Of a stretch of DNA of 64,000 nucleotides, positions 25,801 through 38,200 are shown in pieces (positions within the stretch are counted from its first letter, which is position 1; every line of letters starts with the position of its first letter). Below the pieces are notes generated by a model, which saw nothing but the letters and a program-made list of their open reading frames with translations, did no database searches and had not been told where the DNA came from. Origin of the DNA: Sarcocystis neurona (lineage: Eukaryota; Apicomplexa; Conoidasida; Eucoccidiorida; Sarcocystidae); the NCBI GenBank assembly GCA_000727475.1, contig KL647288.1, forward strand, positions 9,178,055-9,242,054. Direction: 5' to 3'. The position numbers and the translations under genes are program-made.

Positions 25801-27716
25801 CGAACAGCGCCAAAGGAGCGACGAGGAAATCCTAGGGGAGCACCAGCAGCGGCAAAAGAACTATGTGGAAACACTTGTAGCGGGCTAGCGCGTGATACAG
25901 CGGAAAACGAGTCTCTGCCGGCGGCTGTTTTCATGCCTCAAGCGCGCAGCCTCACGGAATAGCAGGCCACCCCGGGCTAATCAACGCGCACATATCCTGG
26001 GATGTACGTTAGATAAGCTGCGGCGCAACTTCACAGGAAGAATCTAACAGTGGGGCACTCAGCATAAGGCCCATTCTTCTATTGCAACGCGGTGCCTTCA
26101 AGACAGTCATCAGGCGTAAGAGAGAAGTGCGTGCTATCCGAAGAACGCACACAAACTGGTTCTCAGCAGCGGCTGCGAACACAGCAACACGCACGTTGGA
26201 GATTTTTCGCCCTTACTAGGTATAAATCAACGCTTCACTTTGGTCAACATGTGAAATAAGCCAGCTGCTGTTTCCCTAGAAAGCTGCGGGTATACGAAAA
26301 GACTCACTCAGCTTGTGGAAAAACTCAACACAGAGGGTATCGCGTTTTGAGTCCCTTGGGGCCTGCTGTGTGCACATCATCTGTTTTTGCGAGTGAAAGG
26401 TATATTCCCGCGTACTGTGTTGGCTGGAGGAGTATAATTTTTACGCGCAGTATCACTAGTCGCCAAGTGTAAATCACACCTGTGGGAGCACACCGTGTGC
26501 ACACACCGTGTGCGGCGTGTCCTTTCAAGCTGTGGGTTGCGACTTAGACTGGAAATGAATGCCTTGGCCCTCGACGCTTCTAAAGGAGTTGCCTGTGCGC
26601 GCTGTGGTTGAACGTTGCATATACGAAATGGGCGTACCTGATGGTAGCTCTGGCCTCCACTGGCCGAAACCACGTGCTACCTGCGCACTAACACAGTAAC
26701 ACGTCACAGAGGCGTAATTTCCACTGGAAAGGCAGACGTGAGCATCTCCCTTGTACGCACGCTTCTGCTGTTGAGAAAATCAAGTAGGAAGCCTCAACTT
26801 TCTTCTCTTACTCCTCCCTCCCTGACCCGGGAAGACGTTTTGTGTAGCGACGTTGTGTGTATATATATACACATGTGTACGTTCATTGTGAAACAAATAT
26901 ACACCATTATGCCTACGCGCACCCCCGCAACACCGGTCCCACACGTCACCACACAAAAGCGGATCCGAAAAGTGTGGTACAAGCATATATTATGATGTCT
27001 ACGCGTACCACCGCAGCATGCGTCCCCCCCCTGCAGCACACAAAAGTGGGTCAGAAAAGCGTGACCTGTTTACGGAAGTATTTACGCATCTAGAAGCTAC
27101 TCCGACAGTGCTGGCGAGCACTGGGTGTGCGGTCCATCTTCACTTAATCATGCGCGGCTAAGTGCATGGCGGCATGTTTAATTTCAGATGTGCACGGCTG
27201 CAGAGCAACAATGAGGACGCACGCACAGGACATTGAGGCAATGAAGCAGCAAACACGCTCTTTCGGCGCCTGCTCGGCATTTATGAGGACGACAACGTGC
27301 TCAGTGTTCGTGTTCCTGTTACAGGGACTTCGGCTTCGCCACCGAAAACATTGCAGCAAGAGCTGTTACCTCTCTAGTAGCGCGTGCAGCTACCGCTGCA
27401 GTAGTAGTTGCTTCTTATTATGCATAGATTGCTGATGGTGAGTTGCTTTCAACCTGCGCTTTCTTCTGGAAAGTCGTTGGTAGCCTGAACGTTCCCACCG
27501 CCTGCCTAGTGCCTAAGAGAGTAGGTCCGTGGTGCTGGTTGCCCAGGGATATCTTCCTTGTGTACGAGGTTACCTATCATTGAAGCGCAGCGGGCTTACA
27601 TCTAAGGCGAATAGTGCTCGGCTTGCCTGGGTACCCTACTGCTCCTTGGTGTAAAAGGCATCTTGTCTGTTTTCCGCCTACTGTATGATAGTATGCTCGG
27701 GGGTACACGTGAGGCA

Positions 27717-27760
<44 letters not shown>

Positions 27761-28789
27761 CAACAAAAGCGCCTGCTTGGGCGGATGACGTACTTGGGCT
27801 AGTGAAGGAATTACACCCACCCCTCTTATGGCTACTGTTCCTTCTGCAGTCCAGTATTTGCTGTCGAAGTTGCGTTATCCGACGTGAACATGCTAACGCG
27901 TGAGGATAGCCGTGACACACTTCCGGACATATTTTCCGAGGACTCGCTCAATGCCTGTAGTCTCCTTCTGAGCTGAGCCAGCGCACCAAGTGCATCAGGG
28001 CCATGAGCAGCGGATGCTGCATCCGTACCTGCGTCAACGTCTGAACTGAATAAATAACGGGGGTCTCGGCGGCGCGCAGCCGGAATGTGCATCCTGCATG
28101 TCGTAAAGACGCGTTACGAGCGTGTCTTCTTGTTAATTATGCTGGTGCGCTGTAGGGCAGTGAGGCAGGTGTACAAGCTCCTGGGACGTCCCGAGGTGCT
28201 CTCCCTTGCGAAGTAATCTTTACCTCTGCGCAGCAGGGTGCTACGTTGCGACGAAGTAGATTCTACTGCTTTAGAAGACTTCGCTGCGATGCTCCTCGCT
28301 GCACACCGTCGCAGAGGCCCTTGCTACTGCCTGCTACGTTGTTACCGAAGCACGTCCTGCACCATCTTTACTACCCAACGAGTACGCGTGTAAAGACACA
28401 ACTGTAGATGTAGGCGGTTGTACACAGACAAAGTCGCTTCTTCATTTCACACACAAATACGAAACCTGAACTGCAGGGGTTGACGCCCCTCCGCTTTAAA
28501 CGGAGTCATTACCCATATTCTACCACCGACGCCACAGAGTGCGACGGCGCCAAATTCTCCCTCTCGACCCTCTCGGTGTCAGAAGGTTATTCACATCAGT
28601 AAAAAGCTCATTTGTTGTTCGTAACAGTAGTCACATGGTCACGTGAATAATTGGTAACCTTATGCAAGAGCGCCAACGCTATCGCGAGTACGCTGACCGA
28701 AGTTCTCGAAGCCCTGCGCAACGATAGGGACTGAATACCGGACATGGCAGAAATTTCCTCAGTAGGTAGTGTATAGTTATATCCGTTTG
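22863..28789. other. Repeat-poor region with no assigned gene; a few exon-like frames
   Basis: CAG/CTG tracts almost vanish after about 22.9 kb. I recognise no protein family here. Four short stretches look codon-like rather than repeat-driven: minus 27832-28092 (ATG start, possible coiled coil with RLSSRV-like spacing), plus about 27330-27429 after a TTACAG acceptor (Ala/Val-rich and hydrophobic, ends in stop), plus about 28130-28215 and plus about 28245-28340. They could be exons of one unrecognised plus-strand gene (except the first), but splice phases were not reconciled. No tRNA-like cloverleaf was noticed. Confidence 0.35.
27714..27758. repeat. (CA)n microsatellite
   Basis: An almost perfect CA dinucleotide run of about 45 bases, with one CATACA interruption near its start. 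It is the only long perfect dinucleotide run in the repeat-poor segment. Confidence 0.95.
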
Positions 28790-29720
28790 TGTGGCGATGT
28801 CAGCGGTGCCGCTGTGCACTTTGAAGAAACGACTGGACAGTTGGTGTACTGCGTGACTGGAGTAGAGGAAGACTGCAGACATTCTGTGAGGGAATGAGGC
28901 TGAGAAGCGCCTTTCAGTATTCAGTAGCAGGCCAAATCGGAATTGAAGGCTTCTCCTCTTCTGCAGCTTGTGTGGCGTAGCACTCTCTCGTCCGATATGT
29001 TGGAGTAACGTGCTCTGCCAATACATCGCGGTTGTTTTTTAGAGGGATTCGCGTCTCTTGTGGACGAAACGTTGATACATGTCCCTGCTCACCCACTTCT
29101 GTAACGCGAACAGCACGTAAAAGTGTACGTCAACCCCTGTGCGGATGCATTGACAGTAGCTCTCGAACCTCTATCCCGTAAGGATACGGTTTAGACATAT
29201 ACACCATACACGCTCTATTGCGTCTCACTTAGGCTGGGTCGGCTGCATCTGTAACACCAGCAGCACGTAAAAGTGAACGTCAACAGATACGCTGGCAGTA
29301 GTTCTCGAACCTCTATCGGCGTACGGACACGGTTTAGACACAAACGCCATAGATATCATAATGCATCTCATTCAAGCTGGGTCGCCCACCTCTGTAGCGC
29401 CAGCAGCACGTAAAGGTGAACGTCAACGCCTGTGCAGGTACGTTGTTCGTAGTTCTCGAACCCCCTACCGAGTAAGGATAGGGTCTAGACACAAAGGTCG
29501 TACACACCATAATACAACTCTTTTAGTTTTATACACTTGTTTCCCGTTTTGTAGTGACGTCAACTGTAGCGCTGTGTATTTTGAACGGGTGGCAAAGCAG
29601 TAGTTCTAGTACCGTGTGCCGAGCTGCGAAAGATTTTAGATATTCTGTTGCGGCGTCAAACGGTGACGCGTCTTCCAGTAGTAAGCACGGGCGGAAATCA
29701 GGAACGATTGTATATTCCTT
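28790..29720. repeat. Diverged direct duplication flanking the membrane-protein gene
   Basis: About 170 bases at 28790-28960 and at 29548-29718 align as direct repeats. Shared landmarks are GATGTCAGCGGTGCCGCTGTG versus GACGTCAACTGTAGCGCTGTG, then TTTTGAA/CTTTGAA, GACATTCTGT versus GATATTCTGT, and a late AAATCGGAATTGA versus AAATCAGGAACGA. The second copy ends just beyond the stop of the minus-strand gene at 29737, so the duplicated piece is that gene's 3' flank. Together with the three-copy array between them this looks like an old local expansion. Identity is modest and was judged by eye. Confidence 0.55.
29091..29525. repeat. Three-copy tandem array, about 145-bp units
   Basis: Copies start near 29091, 29246 and 29389 with CTTCTGTAAC / CATCTGTAAC / CCTCTGTAGC. 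Each continues with AGCAGCACGTAAAAGTG(A/T)ACGTCAAC (AACAGCACG in copy 1), a GTAG(C/T)TCTCGAACC block, a (T/G)ACGG or AGGG-TTTAGACA block and CACCATA. All three lie between the two arms of the larger duplication. The blocks do not resemble a tRNA despite the TCTCGAACC motif: there is no matching acceptor stem or anticodon arm. Confidence 0.75.
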
Positions 29721-29736
29721 TTGTAGTGGTCCACTC

Positions 29737-32214
29737 TTAGTCGTCCTCCTCCCACTCTGAAGAACTGCACTCTTCGCGCACTTCTAAGGCAGCAGTATTT
29801 TGTCCTTCCACAGGAACTGGGGAATCCTGTTGAGGGTACTCCGTAAGATCTTCTGTGGCACGCGCTTCTGCAGCTCGACGTTCTCGTAACAAATGATCCC
29901 GCAGGATTCTCTGCAGTGATCCTCCCAAACACTGGAATGCGGTCCACAAAGTAGGTGCGAGAGCCACAAACAGACCCAGAAGAGTTACTCCGTGATGCAC
30001 AACAGGCACGAATACCCGGCCTGGTCGGAAGGTGGCCCGAATGTAGATGGCAACAAATCCCATTGCACATGTTACAACCCCTAAACTAAAGGGGTAGAGA
30101 CCCAGGGGACAATTAACGCATGTAAACTGGCGTGAAGCGTTCGACTCTGACTGAATTCTAGACCTTACACAATACCTAAGAAAGCGGAATGCAACACCGC
30201 CGATGGCAAACAGCATATATCCCAAACCCACGTACCCGATCACGTGCAGAGATGTGAGTTTAGCAGGTGAAGCATCACGCCTCTGGGTGTAAGGGAGACC
30301 CAAGTCGGGTCTATGGAAAGGAGGTGGTGTATGGTACGGCACACTTGCGGAGCGGCCTGCGTCACTGTTTCGCGCCAAACACACTGCTATTGCAAGTGTA
30401 GCGCCTGCGACAGTTACAAAAGTTGAGTAAAAGCTCAAGCGCATAAACTGGGTCACACATGATAGCCGCGAAGCGACCGATGCATTTTCAGCGACTTCGC
30501 AGCCACCACTAATAGCTTCAGGCGAAACCATTTCAAAATCAAGGAACAGCTGGTCATCTATCTCGTCCGTATTCGCAGCCGTTGACTCCGGATCCTCCAC
30601 TGCTCTCCGTTGTCGACATTTTCTGCATAGTCGCCACGGACGCACTGCGGAGGTTAACACCGCGACCCCCATCAGGGCGGTAAAAGCGGTGACTGACGCA
30701 ACACCAGGAATCAAAGCATGAACTCTGGCAGTTGCTACTGCAGTGCAAATAGTGATCATATAAATATTCGATAGTGATAGAAGCGAATAGCAGAGAACAG
30801 ACGGAAGGCCGAAGATGAGACCGAAATTGTGAGCGGTGAAAGGGATAATATCTGTTAACGGAAGCCTTCTACACCAGAGAGCCAAAAGGGAGAGCATGTT
30901 AAGTATGGAACCACCACTCAACAAGACGATACCCGCCAAAGTCATAAGCCTGTCCTCACCAAAAAAACCTGCTAACAGTAGAGGTAAAGCAACGGGTACG
31001 TACGCGAAACTAAAAACATGTAAAAAAGTACGCAGGCTCCGCACTGCCGAGGAGCCCGGCTTCCTGCGAGATACCCGTCTTCCCTGTCCGTCCGTGCGAC
31101 GACTGCGCGACCTTTTCGTAGATGGAAGCCTGCGTGGGTTCTGAAGTTCTTGTACAATATAGTCGGCGGCTTCAACTTCATCATAGATCGTTTCGCATTC
31201 GTCTCCGCTGGAAACACGTGATTGCCATTCCGACGGGGAGGCTTCGCGCCGGTGCAATGGCGTGGCTTCTAACGCAGTTTGTCTTGTCTGACAACCCCCC
31301 TTTACACGAGGAGGTACCGCGGGCGCAGCAGGTTTTTTCAACAGAGGTGGCCGTTTCAGATTCTCGTACACGGGTTCCTCTGTTCGAGTGCGAGGACATG
31401 TTTGAGGCGTCGGTGTCGGTGCAACGCATTGGAGATCACTGGGAAGTCTGTTGCTCCTTGGTGTTTGTTTTGCAGAATATATGGGATCTGCACGGTGTGG
31501 TCCTTCCTCACCGCTGTCGATGTAGTCTTCCGTACTAAGGGGCCCTCCACGGCTTGACTTTCGTTTCTTCTGCCCGCCTGTGTTTTTCCAAAAATTTGTG
31601 ACCTCTGCAGTTGAACGCAGCTCTTCCCTTTTCTTTTGATTCTCGCGCCCCTTGGTCGTTAATGCGCGGCGGTCACCTACTGTGGAGTCTGTGTCTTTTT
31701 CGAACATTTGCTTGAGCTCAGCGGTGCGTTTGCCGCTTCTGACTGAATCGTGCGGAGCATTTTGGTGCTCGTTTCCGAAAGCAAAGGCACTGCTATTGCT
31801 CCCGGGTGCTCGCCCGCTTTTCGTGGGCGTCTTAGCTCTTTTATTGTACAACACTGTTTCTACCTCATTTGTTCCTTCCTCAAAGACATTAGCGAGTCGT
31901 TGTACACGATGTCCTCTATCGTTTTGTGGTGGTCTTCTTCCAGAGTTCCTTTCTCCGGAAGTGTACGAGGGTGGCTTGCTAGGGCGCGTTGAATGTGAGG
32001 CAGTTCGAAACGCTTCCTTCGCGAGAACAGATGCTATCTTGTCCGCTGACGTGGCAGCGGGCTTTGTCGTGAATTTGACGTGTGGTCGCGAGTTGTCTTC
32101 CCTACCCCAAGCAGCGTGAGCTACTGACGTGTTAGCTGCGCCTAGCAACAGAACAAAACACAACCGCGACCGTGCAAAGCACGGCGCTACACTGTGGGTG
32201 GACCTGACCGGCAT
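29737..32214 (-). CDS. Putative secreted polytopic membrane protein with EPIYA-like Tyr motifs and an SH3-ligand motif
   Basis: This is an intron-less frame of 825 residues; I do not recognise the family. ATG 32214 is the first ATG and begins a textbook signal peptide (basic start, hydrophobic LCFVLLLG, probable cleavage after AHA near residue 34). Residues 35-390 are hydrophilic and basic, with a repeated motif (LANVFEEGT near 107 and LKQMFEKDT near 167). Candidate phosphotyrosine sites are DYID (231), DPIYSA (246), EPVYEN (283), TIYDEV (344) and DYIV (352), and PAVPPR (298-303) is a class II SH3-ligand pattern. Residues 397-760 hold about eight hydrophobic segments in two groups split by an acidic loop (about 540-570). 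The tail is acidic (SEWEEDD). It has few homopolymer runs, unlike its neighbours, and lies in the repeat-poor segment beside duplicated flanks. A host-facing role is inference only. Confidence 0.6.
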   Translation of the reverse strand: MPVRSTHSVAPCFARSRLCFVLLLGAANTSVAHAAWGREDNSRPHVKFTTKPAATSADKIASVLAKEAFRTASHSTRPSKPPSYTSGERNSGRRPPQNDRGHRVQRLANVFEEGTNEVETVLYNKRAKTPTKSGRAPGSNSSAFAFGNEHQNAPHDSVRSGKRTAELKQMFEKDTDSTVGDRRALTTKGRENQKKREELRSTAEVTNFWKNTGGQKKRKSSRGGPLSTEDYIDSGEEGPHRADPIYSAKQTPRSNRLPSDLQCVAPTPTPQTCPRTRTEEPVYENLKRPPLLKKPAAPAVPPRVKGGCQTRQTALEATPLHRREASPSEWQSRVSSGDECETIYDEVEAADYIVQELQNPRRLPSTKRSRSRRTDGQGRRVSRRKPGSSAVRSLRTFLHVFSFAYVPVALPLLLAGFFGEDRLMTLAGIVLLSGGSILNMLSLLALWCRRLPLTDIIPFTAHNFGLIFGLPSVLCYSLLSLSNIYMITICTAVATARVHALIPGVASVTAFTALMGVAVLTSAVRPWRLCRKCRQRRAVEDPESTAANTDEIDDQLFLDFEMVSPEAISGGCEVAENASVASRLSCVTQFMRLSFYSTFVTVAGATLAIAVCLARNSDAGRSASVPYHTPPPFHRPDLGLPYTQRRDASPAKLTSLHVIGYVGLGYMLFAIGGVAFRFLRYCVRSRIQSESNASRQFTCVNCPLGLYPFSLGVVTCAMGFVAIYIRATFRPGRVFVPVVHHGVTLLGLFVALAPTLWTAFQCLGGSLQRILRDHLLRERRAAEARATEDLTEYPQQDSPVPVEGQNTAALEVREECSSSEWEEDD

Positions 32215-35200
32215 TTTTGCAGCGGGTGTTCTACAACGCAGAACACAAGTAACACTAGCAGCGGCTACGAGAGAATGCGCTGTGTGATACAGGGATCCGG
32301 TGTGCACCGGGAGCACTCGCGTAAGCGTGTGGAAAGAACTCTAGCACACGCCAGCGAAAAAAGAGATGATGACGGCCCTGCTTTTTTTCGCTCTTGGTCG
32401 GCTCGTTCACGTTTGTAGTTCACGTGGTCCGCAACAAGAATAGGTTTCGGAATGAGACGCTGTCGTCGAGCGTCTCTCGTCGGTGCGTCTCTAGAAGGTG
32501 ATTGCGACGGGACGCAAACCCGCTTCCTCATCGTGTGTACCCAGCCGGTCACCCCCTGCTGCGGCAGGTCCTTTGATAAAAAATCATCAGGTGCTGGATA
32601 CACATGCAAACCTCGTGGTCGCCTGGCTGCTGAGGGTAGGCCTTGTAGATCCATCGTGGAAACCGGACTTCTACCCAGTTCACTTTAGAAGTCAACTTTC
32701 TTCCTCACAGGTGTGTAAACAAGAACGTGAAGATGCATCGATATATGACTGCAGTCGTGCATCAGGTCGCCCACAAAGCGCATTCTGGTCTAGGCCATGA
32801 GCTCGTGAGCTTGCATTCGGTCACTAACATCTATGAAGTGAGATGCGTTTTAATTTAGTTGCAGAGCCAGTATGTCAGCATATAGTAGCATTAGGGGTGC
32901 TGGACTGATCCACAGAATGTTTTCGTGAACTAAGAGTCAATCCTTGGCGCCTTTTAACAACGTGAGCCTACACGTACATCCAACGCGTACACCAGGTGCT
33001 CACTCTGCTGCGCGGAGCGCACAGACACAGGAAAGAACCTCGCTTCAAAAACACATCAAAAATGCTCGCTGTGAAGAAGCCTTAGCTCTCGGAAACGGTG
33101 CAGGTGGTGCCAGCCTTGTGCGACTGGGTGAACGACGCAACTGCGAGGTGCGCATTGGGCAGCTCTGGATTTGTGAAGAAAGCGTATGCGCGGCACAGAC
33201 ACATGCCACAGAACTTCGGTACTCTGAGCATCAAAGCGAGCAATGCTCCCACCACAGAAAACGCCTCACCAAACACGTCCGCTGGGTCGCTTGACGGCGA
33301 ACTAATACGAGTACAGCCAATGTGTCGTCCCTTCCGACGCACACCTGTGTAGATAAACAGTTCTACGGGCATTATTTGCAATTAGGCTAACCCGAGTTCT
33401 ACCTTACAACCTTACCGATGAAAGAGATCCGTGTTCTACAGATACACCTGAATCCATAAACACTGGCAAAAGGTGTATCCACGATACCCGCGTGTGCTTT
33501 AAATATGTACCATGATCCATTATGTATAGGGTAATAAACCTTCAACTTCAGCCTCTATAAAGCCCCTGCACCGGACTAGCCTAGAGCTTGCAGCGTGTGG
33601 GTGCAATTCCGTGCTGGAGGGTAATGTCGTGGAAGAGCCACATGCATTGCGGGGCAGGCTGTGAACTACAAAATGCTCTAAGCCGCGCTGCTTCTAAGAA
33701 AAAATCCCTCAACGAGGTCGCCATGAACACGGTTCTACAATCATTTACATTCATCAGTATTCTTCCCCTGCCTCAGAGGTTGTGTTGCCCAGGTCTTTGT
33801 GAATCTTTGCACGCCAAACCTACGGTGCGTGTCGCGAATATATAAGCAGGTCAATTATTGTGACGTATTGCTGCTAGAGCACTTTGAGTGTATACAAGTA
33901 AGTACGCATAACTCCACATGAGCATTCTGGGGCGTCTGGGAGTTGCAGTGCACACACCCCACGGCACTCGACGTGCATGCAGACGTAAGGTCGATTTCTT
34001 CTTCTACTACCATGCTTCCGGTCTGACGACAGGGCCTTTCCACATACGATCCTCCTGTGGTTCAGTTGTGACACTCGTGCAGGGGGGACCGTTCAGACCC
34101 ACGTTATGGTTCGACTCAACTCTTCGGGGGTAGGGAGAGAGTGAGCTTCGTGTTCGCTGTTGAATTCGCATCCTTTTGCTCCTGCACTGCTAATTTTTCA
34201 CTTGCGGACAGCCGCCCTCATTCACTACCTCCCTATATTTGAGTACATATGTGTGTGTGCACGTGTACACATACACGTTGTTGTTGTCTTTTGTTTCTGG
34301 AGGCTCACGGAGTACATACTACCACATTGTTGTTATCGTCTGTATCAGGGGGCTCACGCGAGAGACAGGTGCACGGGATCATCGTCATCTTTAAAAATAC
34401 TTGCCCGTTGAGAGAATGACTTGTGTCTCAGTTGTAACGGTTATTCCATCCTACATCTTACGTTATACGTGTAGCACTCACTCGGCTCCGTCCTTGCGCA
34501 TCTGCCTTGATATTGCAAACCTAATTGTCTCAATGTGAACTCTTCTAGTTCAGTACATAACTACGTATCGAGACGACACTACTGGTGAACGGGAAACTTG
34601 TGCATGTCTGTGGAGAGTTATGAGGCATATGCGCATTCGGCATGCGCACGCGCACCGATGGTTGGGCTCGCTGCTCGCGATCACACTGAATTTGCACACG
34701 TGCACTTGATGATTGAAATACCAGCAAATTCCAAGATGTACCCGTATAAGCCGCGGCACCCTGCGTCTGGCTGCTGGCTTTCCGGCGGAAATGGTTTACG
34801 GTGGGTACACGTGTATCGCCTACATTCAATCACCTGATGACTTCGGAGTACGCGTACACCTGATGCGTCTTCAGTATTTCACAACCGCTCACGATTTCAC
34901 CTTGCGTGGTCAGTTGTTTCACCTGCGTCACGCTGCCAAGATCCACTAGGCGCATAGCGTACCAGGCACAGAATGGTGTGCCATGTGACCTAAAGCTTCG
35001 TCGAGAAATTAACCTCATTCACGACGCCCCACAGGATTGGACAATGCGCGCAGAGCGTATCCCACCATTAAGTCTGTACCTGCCTTCCCACTTTTGCAGT
35101 GCTGGTATACCTATCGGCGTTCGGCGCCGTTACTTGCATAATTTGGTTATACCGCCCCCCTAACTGTTACTCGCAATCCTGAGTCGTTGAGCGAAATGAC

Positions 35201-38200
35201 GGTTCACTGCGTGTACTTGGGAAATAACATGCAGTTTTTTGTCCTTTCATTCAAACTCATTATAAACAGGTGCTTAATGAAGAAAGGGGCCATATGCATT
35301 TACGAGTACAGCCAGGTGCATGTATCACTTGACTGCGTGTCCAATGCCATTCTGCTTGTTCTACAGTTCCACTCTACGTGCAATATATGAAGAGCACTTC
35401 CAGATCCCAGAGGCTCAGGATTGCACCCGGATTCGGCGCATAGTAAAATACTACAGATATGCGTAAGTACAAGCGCATTTACATAGAGATAGGTAGAGAA
35501 CGGAAGGTAAGAAAAAGTTGCGGTTTCCTGTGTCAACGCACTACTAAAATGCAATTCCGCAGCCTTTCTCTATTCGTATTTTGAGTAGAGTGGCGTGCTG
35601 GGAAGTCGGGACTTGCAAGTACTCTCAAAATCTGTCGTTTCCAGCTCCTGACATAGTAATCAACGGATACCAGCATGTGCCTCCACTGCAGCAGTAAATC
35701 CTTTTGACTGTCTCCTTGGTGGTTTAGCTTAGCTTGCAGACTGAACTGGAAAGGAGGGTAGGTATTTTAAGTGCACGCTGTGACCCACAACGCGTGCCCC
35801 AGTACACACCGGTGTCCCACGTATATATTCGGCAGATCAACATGTCGTTTCTACGTAGACTGTTGTGCGTCTCGTAGATTCGCCATGTTGTGCTCGTTTC
35901 ACTATGTATACGAACCAAACGTTAGCTGGCACGACCTACTCGTAGCGTACACTCCATAGCGAGTGGCGAAAACTCTTTTGGGACTATACTGTCAACATCG
36001 ACTTGTCCTGGTTTACTACCAACAGGGCGACCTCACCCGCTTTCCTTGGTATGTATGTGGCCTCGAGGTGTCCCTGCAGAACCTGCGTCGAATACCCGAA
36101 CAGTTTTAGAGAGCTGTGTTCAACATACCTGTACGTCTGCGCATGCCAGGACACGAATAAATAGATAGCTGCACTGATGCCAGTACACATTAATCTACAT
36201 CGAATGTACGCGCTCGTTCGGGATCCACCTCCAGGATGCATAAATCTGTAGGTGTACACACATAAATTTGAAGGCATATTTGTATACAGATCTGTGGAGT
36301 GTGACAGGAACAACACAAAATTCCGGTGAGTATGTACCTTGTTAGACTAGTACGCTTTTGCGCTTTACGTGGAAAACAAACACATACGCACATGCGCTGG
36401 CATACTAAATTAGCGCTTATTAGCGACAGGCTTCAGCGTACGCAAACACACGTGATTATATGATTAGGTATGCTTGTACAACTTCTCGTTCAACAGTCAC
36501 CAGCCACTGTGCGGAGGTCACTATATGGGCACACACTCAAGAACGAATACTGAAAAACTACGACGTGAGCAGAAGCAGCTTGCGAGCCACACGAGGAACC
36601 CTTCTACGGGAAAAACATGTTTTATCAAGAGCGAAGGCTGTCGCACGCACACCCACGAAAGACAGCGCAAAGAAAGATATGACGTTCACGTCGGCTACCT
36701 TCTCCGCGCCAATCTTGCATAAACAACTGTACTCGTTCAGGCATCAATGGAAGAACACAGAAATTGTCACACGCGCAGACATAAACATATATGTAAAAGC
36801 AGACGTCCATAATGCAATTGTCTTCCCGCAATATCCCATCCAACGTTCCTGAAGAGGTGTTGTGAAGGCATGTGTTTTTTATCTCCGAAAGGCCTTGTTG
36901 CAGCAGTTGTAAAGCTGGTTCTACGCTTTCGGCTATCGACGCGGTGAACACTAAAGCGCCAGCTTCTCTTGCGCAACTGAATACTCATTCGCCAGCTCCT
37001 GAGTGTTCACTCGCCAGTCTTGTCATTATACAACAACGGTTCTCGACAGAAACTCCACGACTGAATCCGCTAGAGATGTGTTACTATCAACTGCAGCATA
37101 CTTGAAGGCAGTTGCATCTGAACTGTCACAACTCTTCTTTACGTCGCTGCACAGCATGCAGGATTGAAAGACTCCACTCATTCATTGTGTAAAAAACCTG
37201 CTAGGGCAGCTGAAGTGCAGCTGACCATTGATGTGCTGCTGCTGTCGCCCGTTTTAGAGGCCGGACAGCCCCAGTTTAACGTGGTGAGAAGAAACAACCT
37301 GCTTAGACGTCTCTGGGAGACAGGTTTCCCTCAAGACGCTTGTTCAACGCTGTCGTTTTATCACGCAGGCGCGACGTTGCACGGCGTTACGCTCCACGGC
37401 TTTGAGAGGAACAAATCACTGCTGCAGTTTGACCTGATTCGCCTTTTTGTCTTTGGCACCACACTTACTCTGAAGAACGCCCGTGTAAATCTCTATTGTG
37501 AAGACGTCTCTTCCTTTTCATTGTTTTGCCTGTTTTCGCGTAATGGGAAAGGCACCTGTTCACTGGCGTGCTAAAGCGTTGTATTGCGTCAAGCATTCGC
37601 AGCACCCAAATAACCGACGCAGCACCGCCAGCCTCGGATGAGCGTCGAACGCCTGTCAGAGGATCAACGGAAGAGGACGTGAGGCAGGTTTCCACGGCCT
37701 CGCATACGCTCGCTGATACGTATACTACTAAATGTACTGACGCTATCAGTACACTACTGTTGTGTCTTCCTCATTTTTTCAAATGTCCGTCACAAAAGAT
37801 GGCACGTGCACATACTCGTCCCCACGGCAGCAAAACTCAATTCTTATCGTTCCTGCCACGCATCGGTATTTTTTTGCCCTCGTAAGAGCTGTGCGTACCT
37901 GGAAACTTTACTCTGACGGCAACAACTCAACGAGTACGTCTTTTATCTTGTACTGCAACAAATATTAGTGTTGAGGTATATTCTTGTTTGCATTGGTGCA
38001 GACAGTGCTTACATACATTTGACTGTCCACCACGAGTAGGACGATTGTGGTGTCCACTTTGAGTGCTCCTTATCTACTACTACACCTTCAGTTCCGACCT
38101 TGCAGACCAACCTTTCTATCCAGCAACACAGGAAATAGCAGGAAAGTCAACGCCTCCTAAGTAATTGTGGCGGCTGTAAATGTAACACTTCGAAGAAGCC

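Noticed and set aside
29091..29525. tRNA genes suggested by the repeated TCTCGAACC motif
   Set aside because: There is no acceptor stem, D-arm or anticodon arm at the right distances. The motif is part of a 145-bp tandem repeat.
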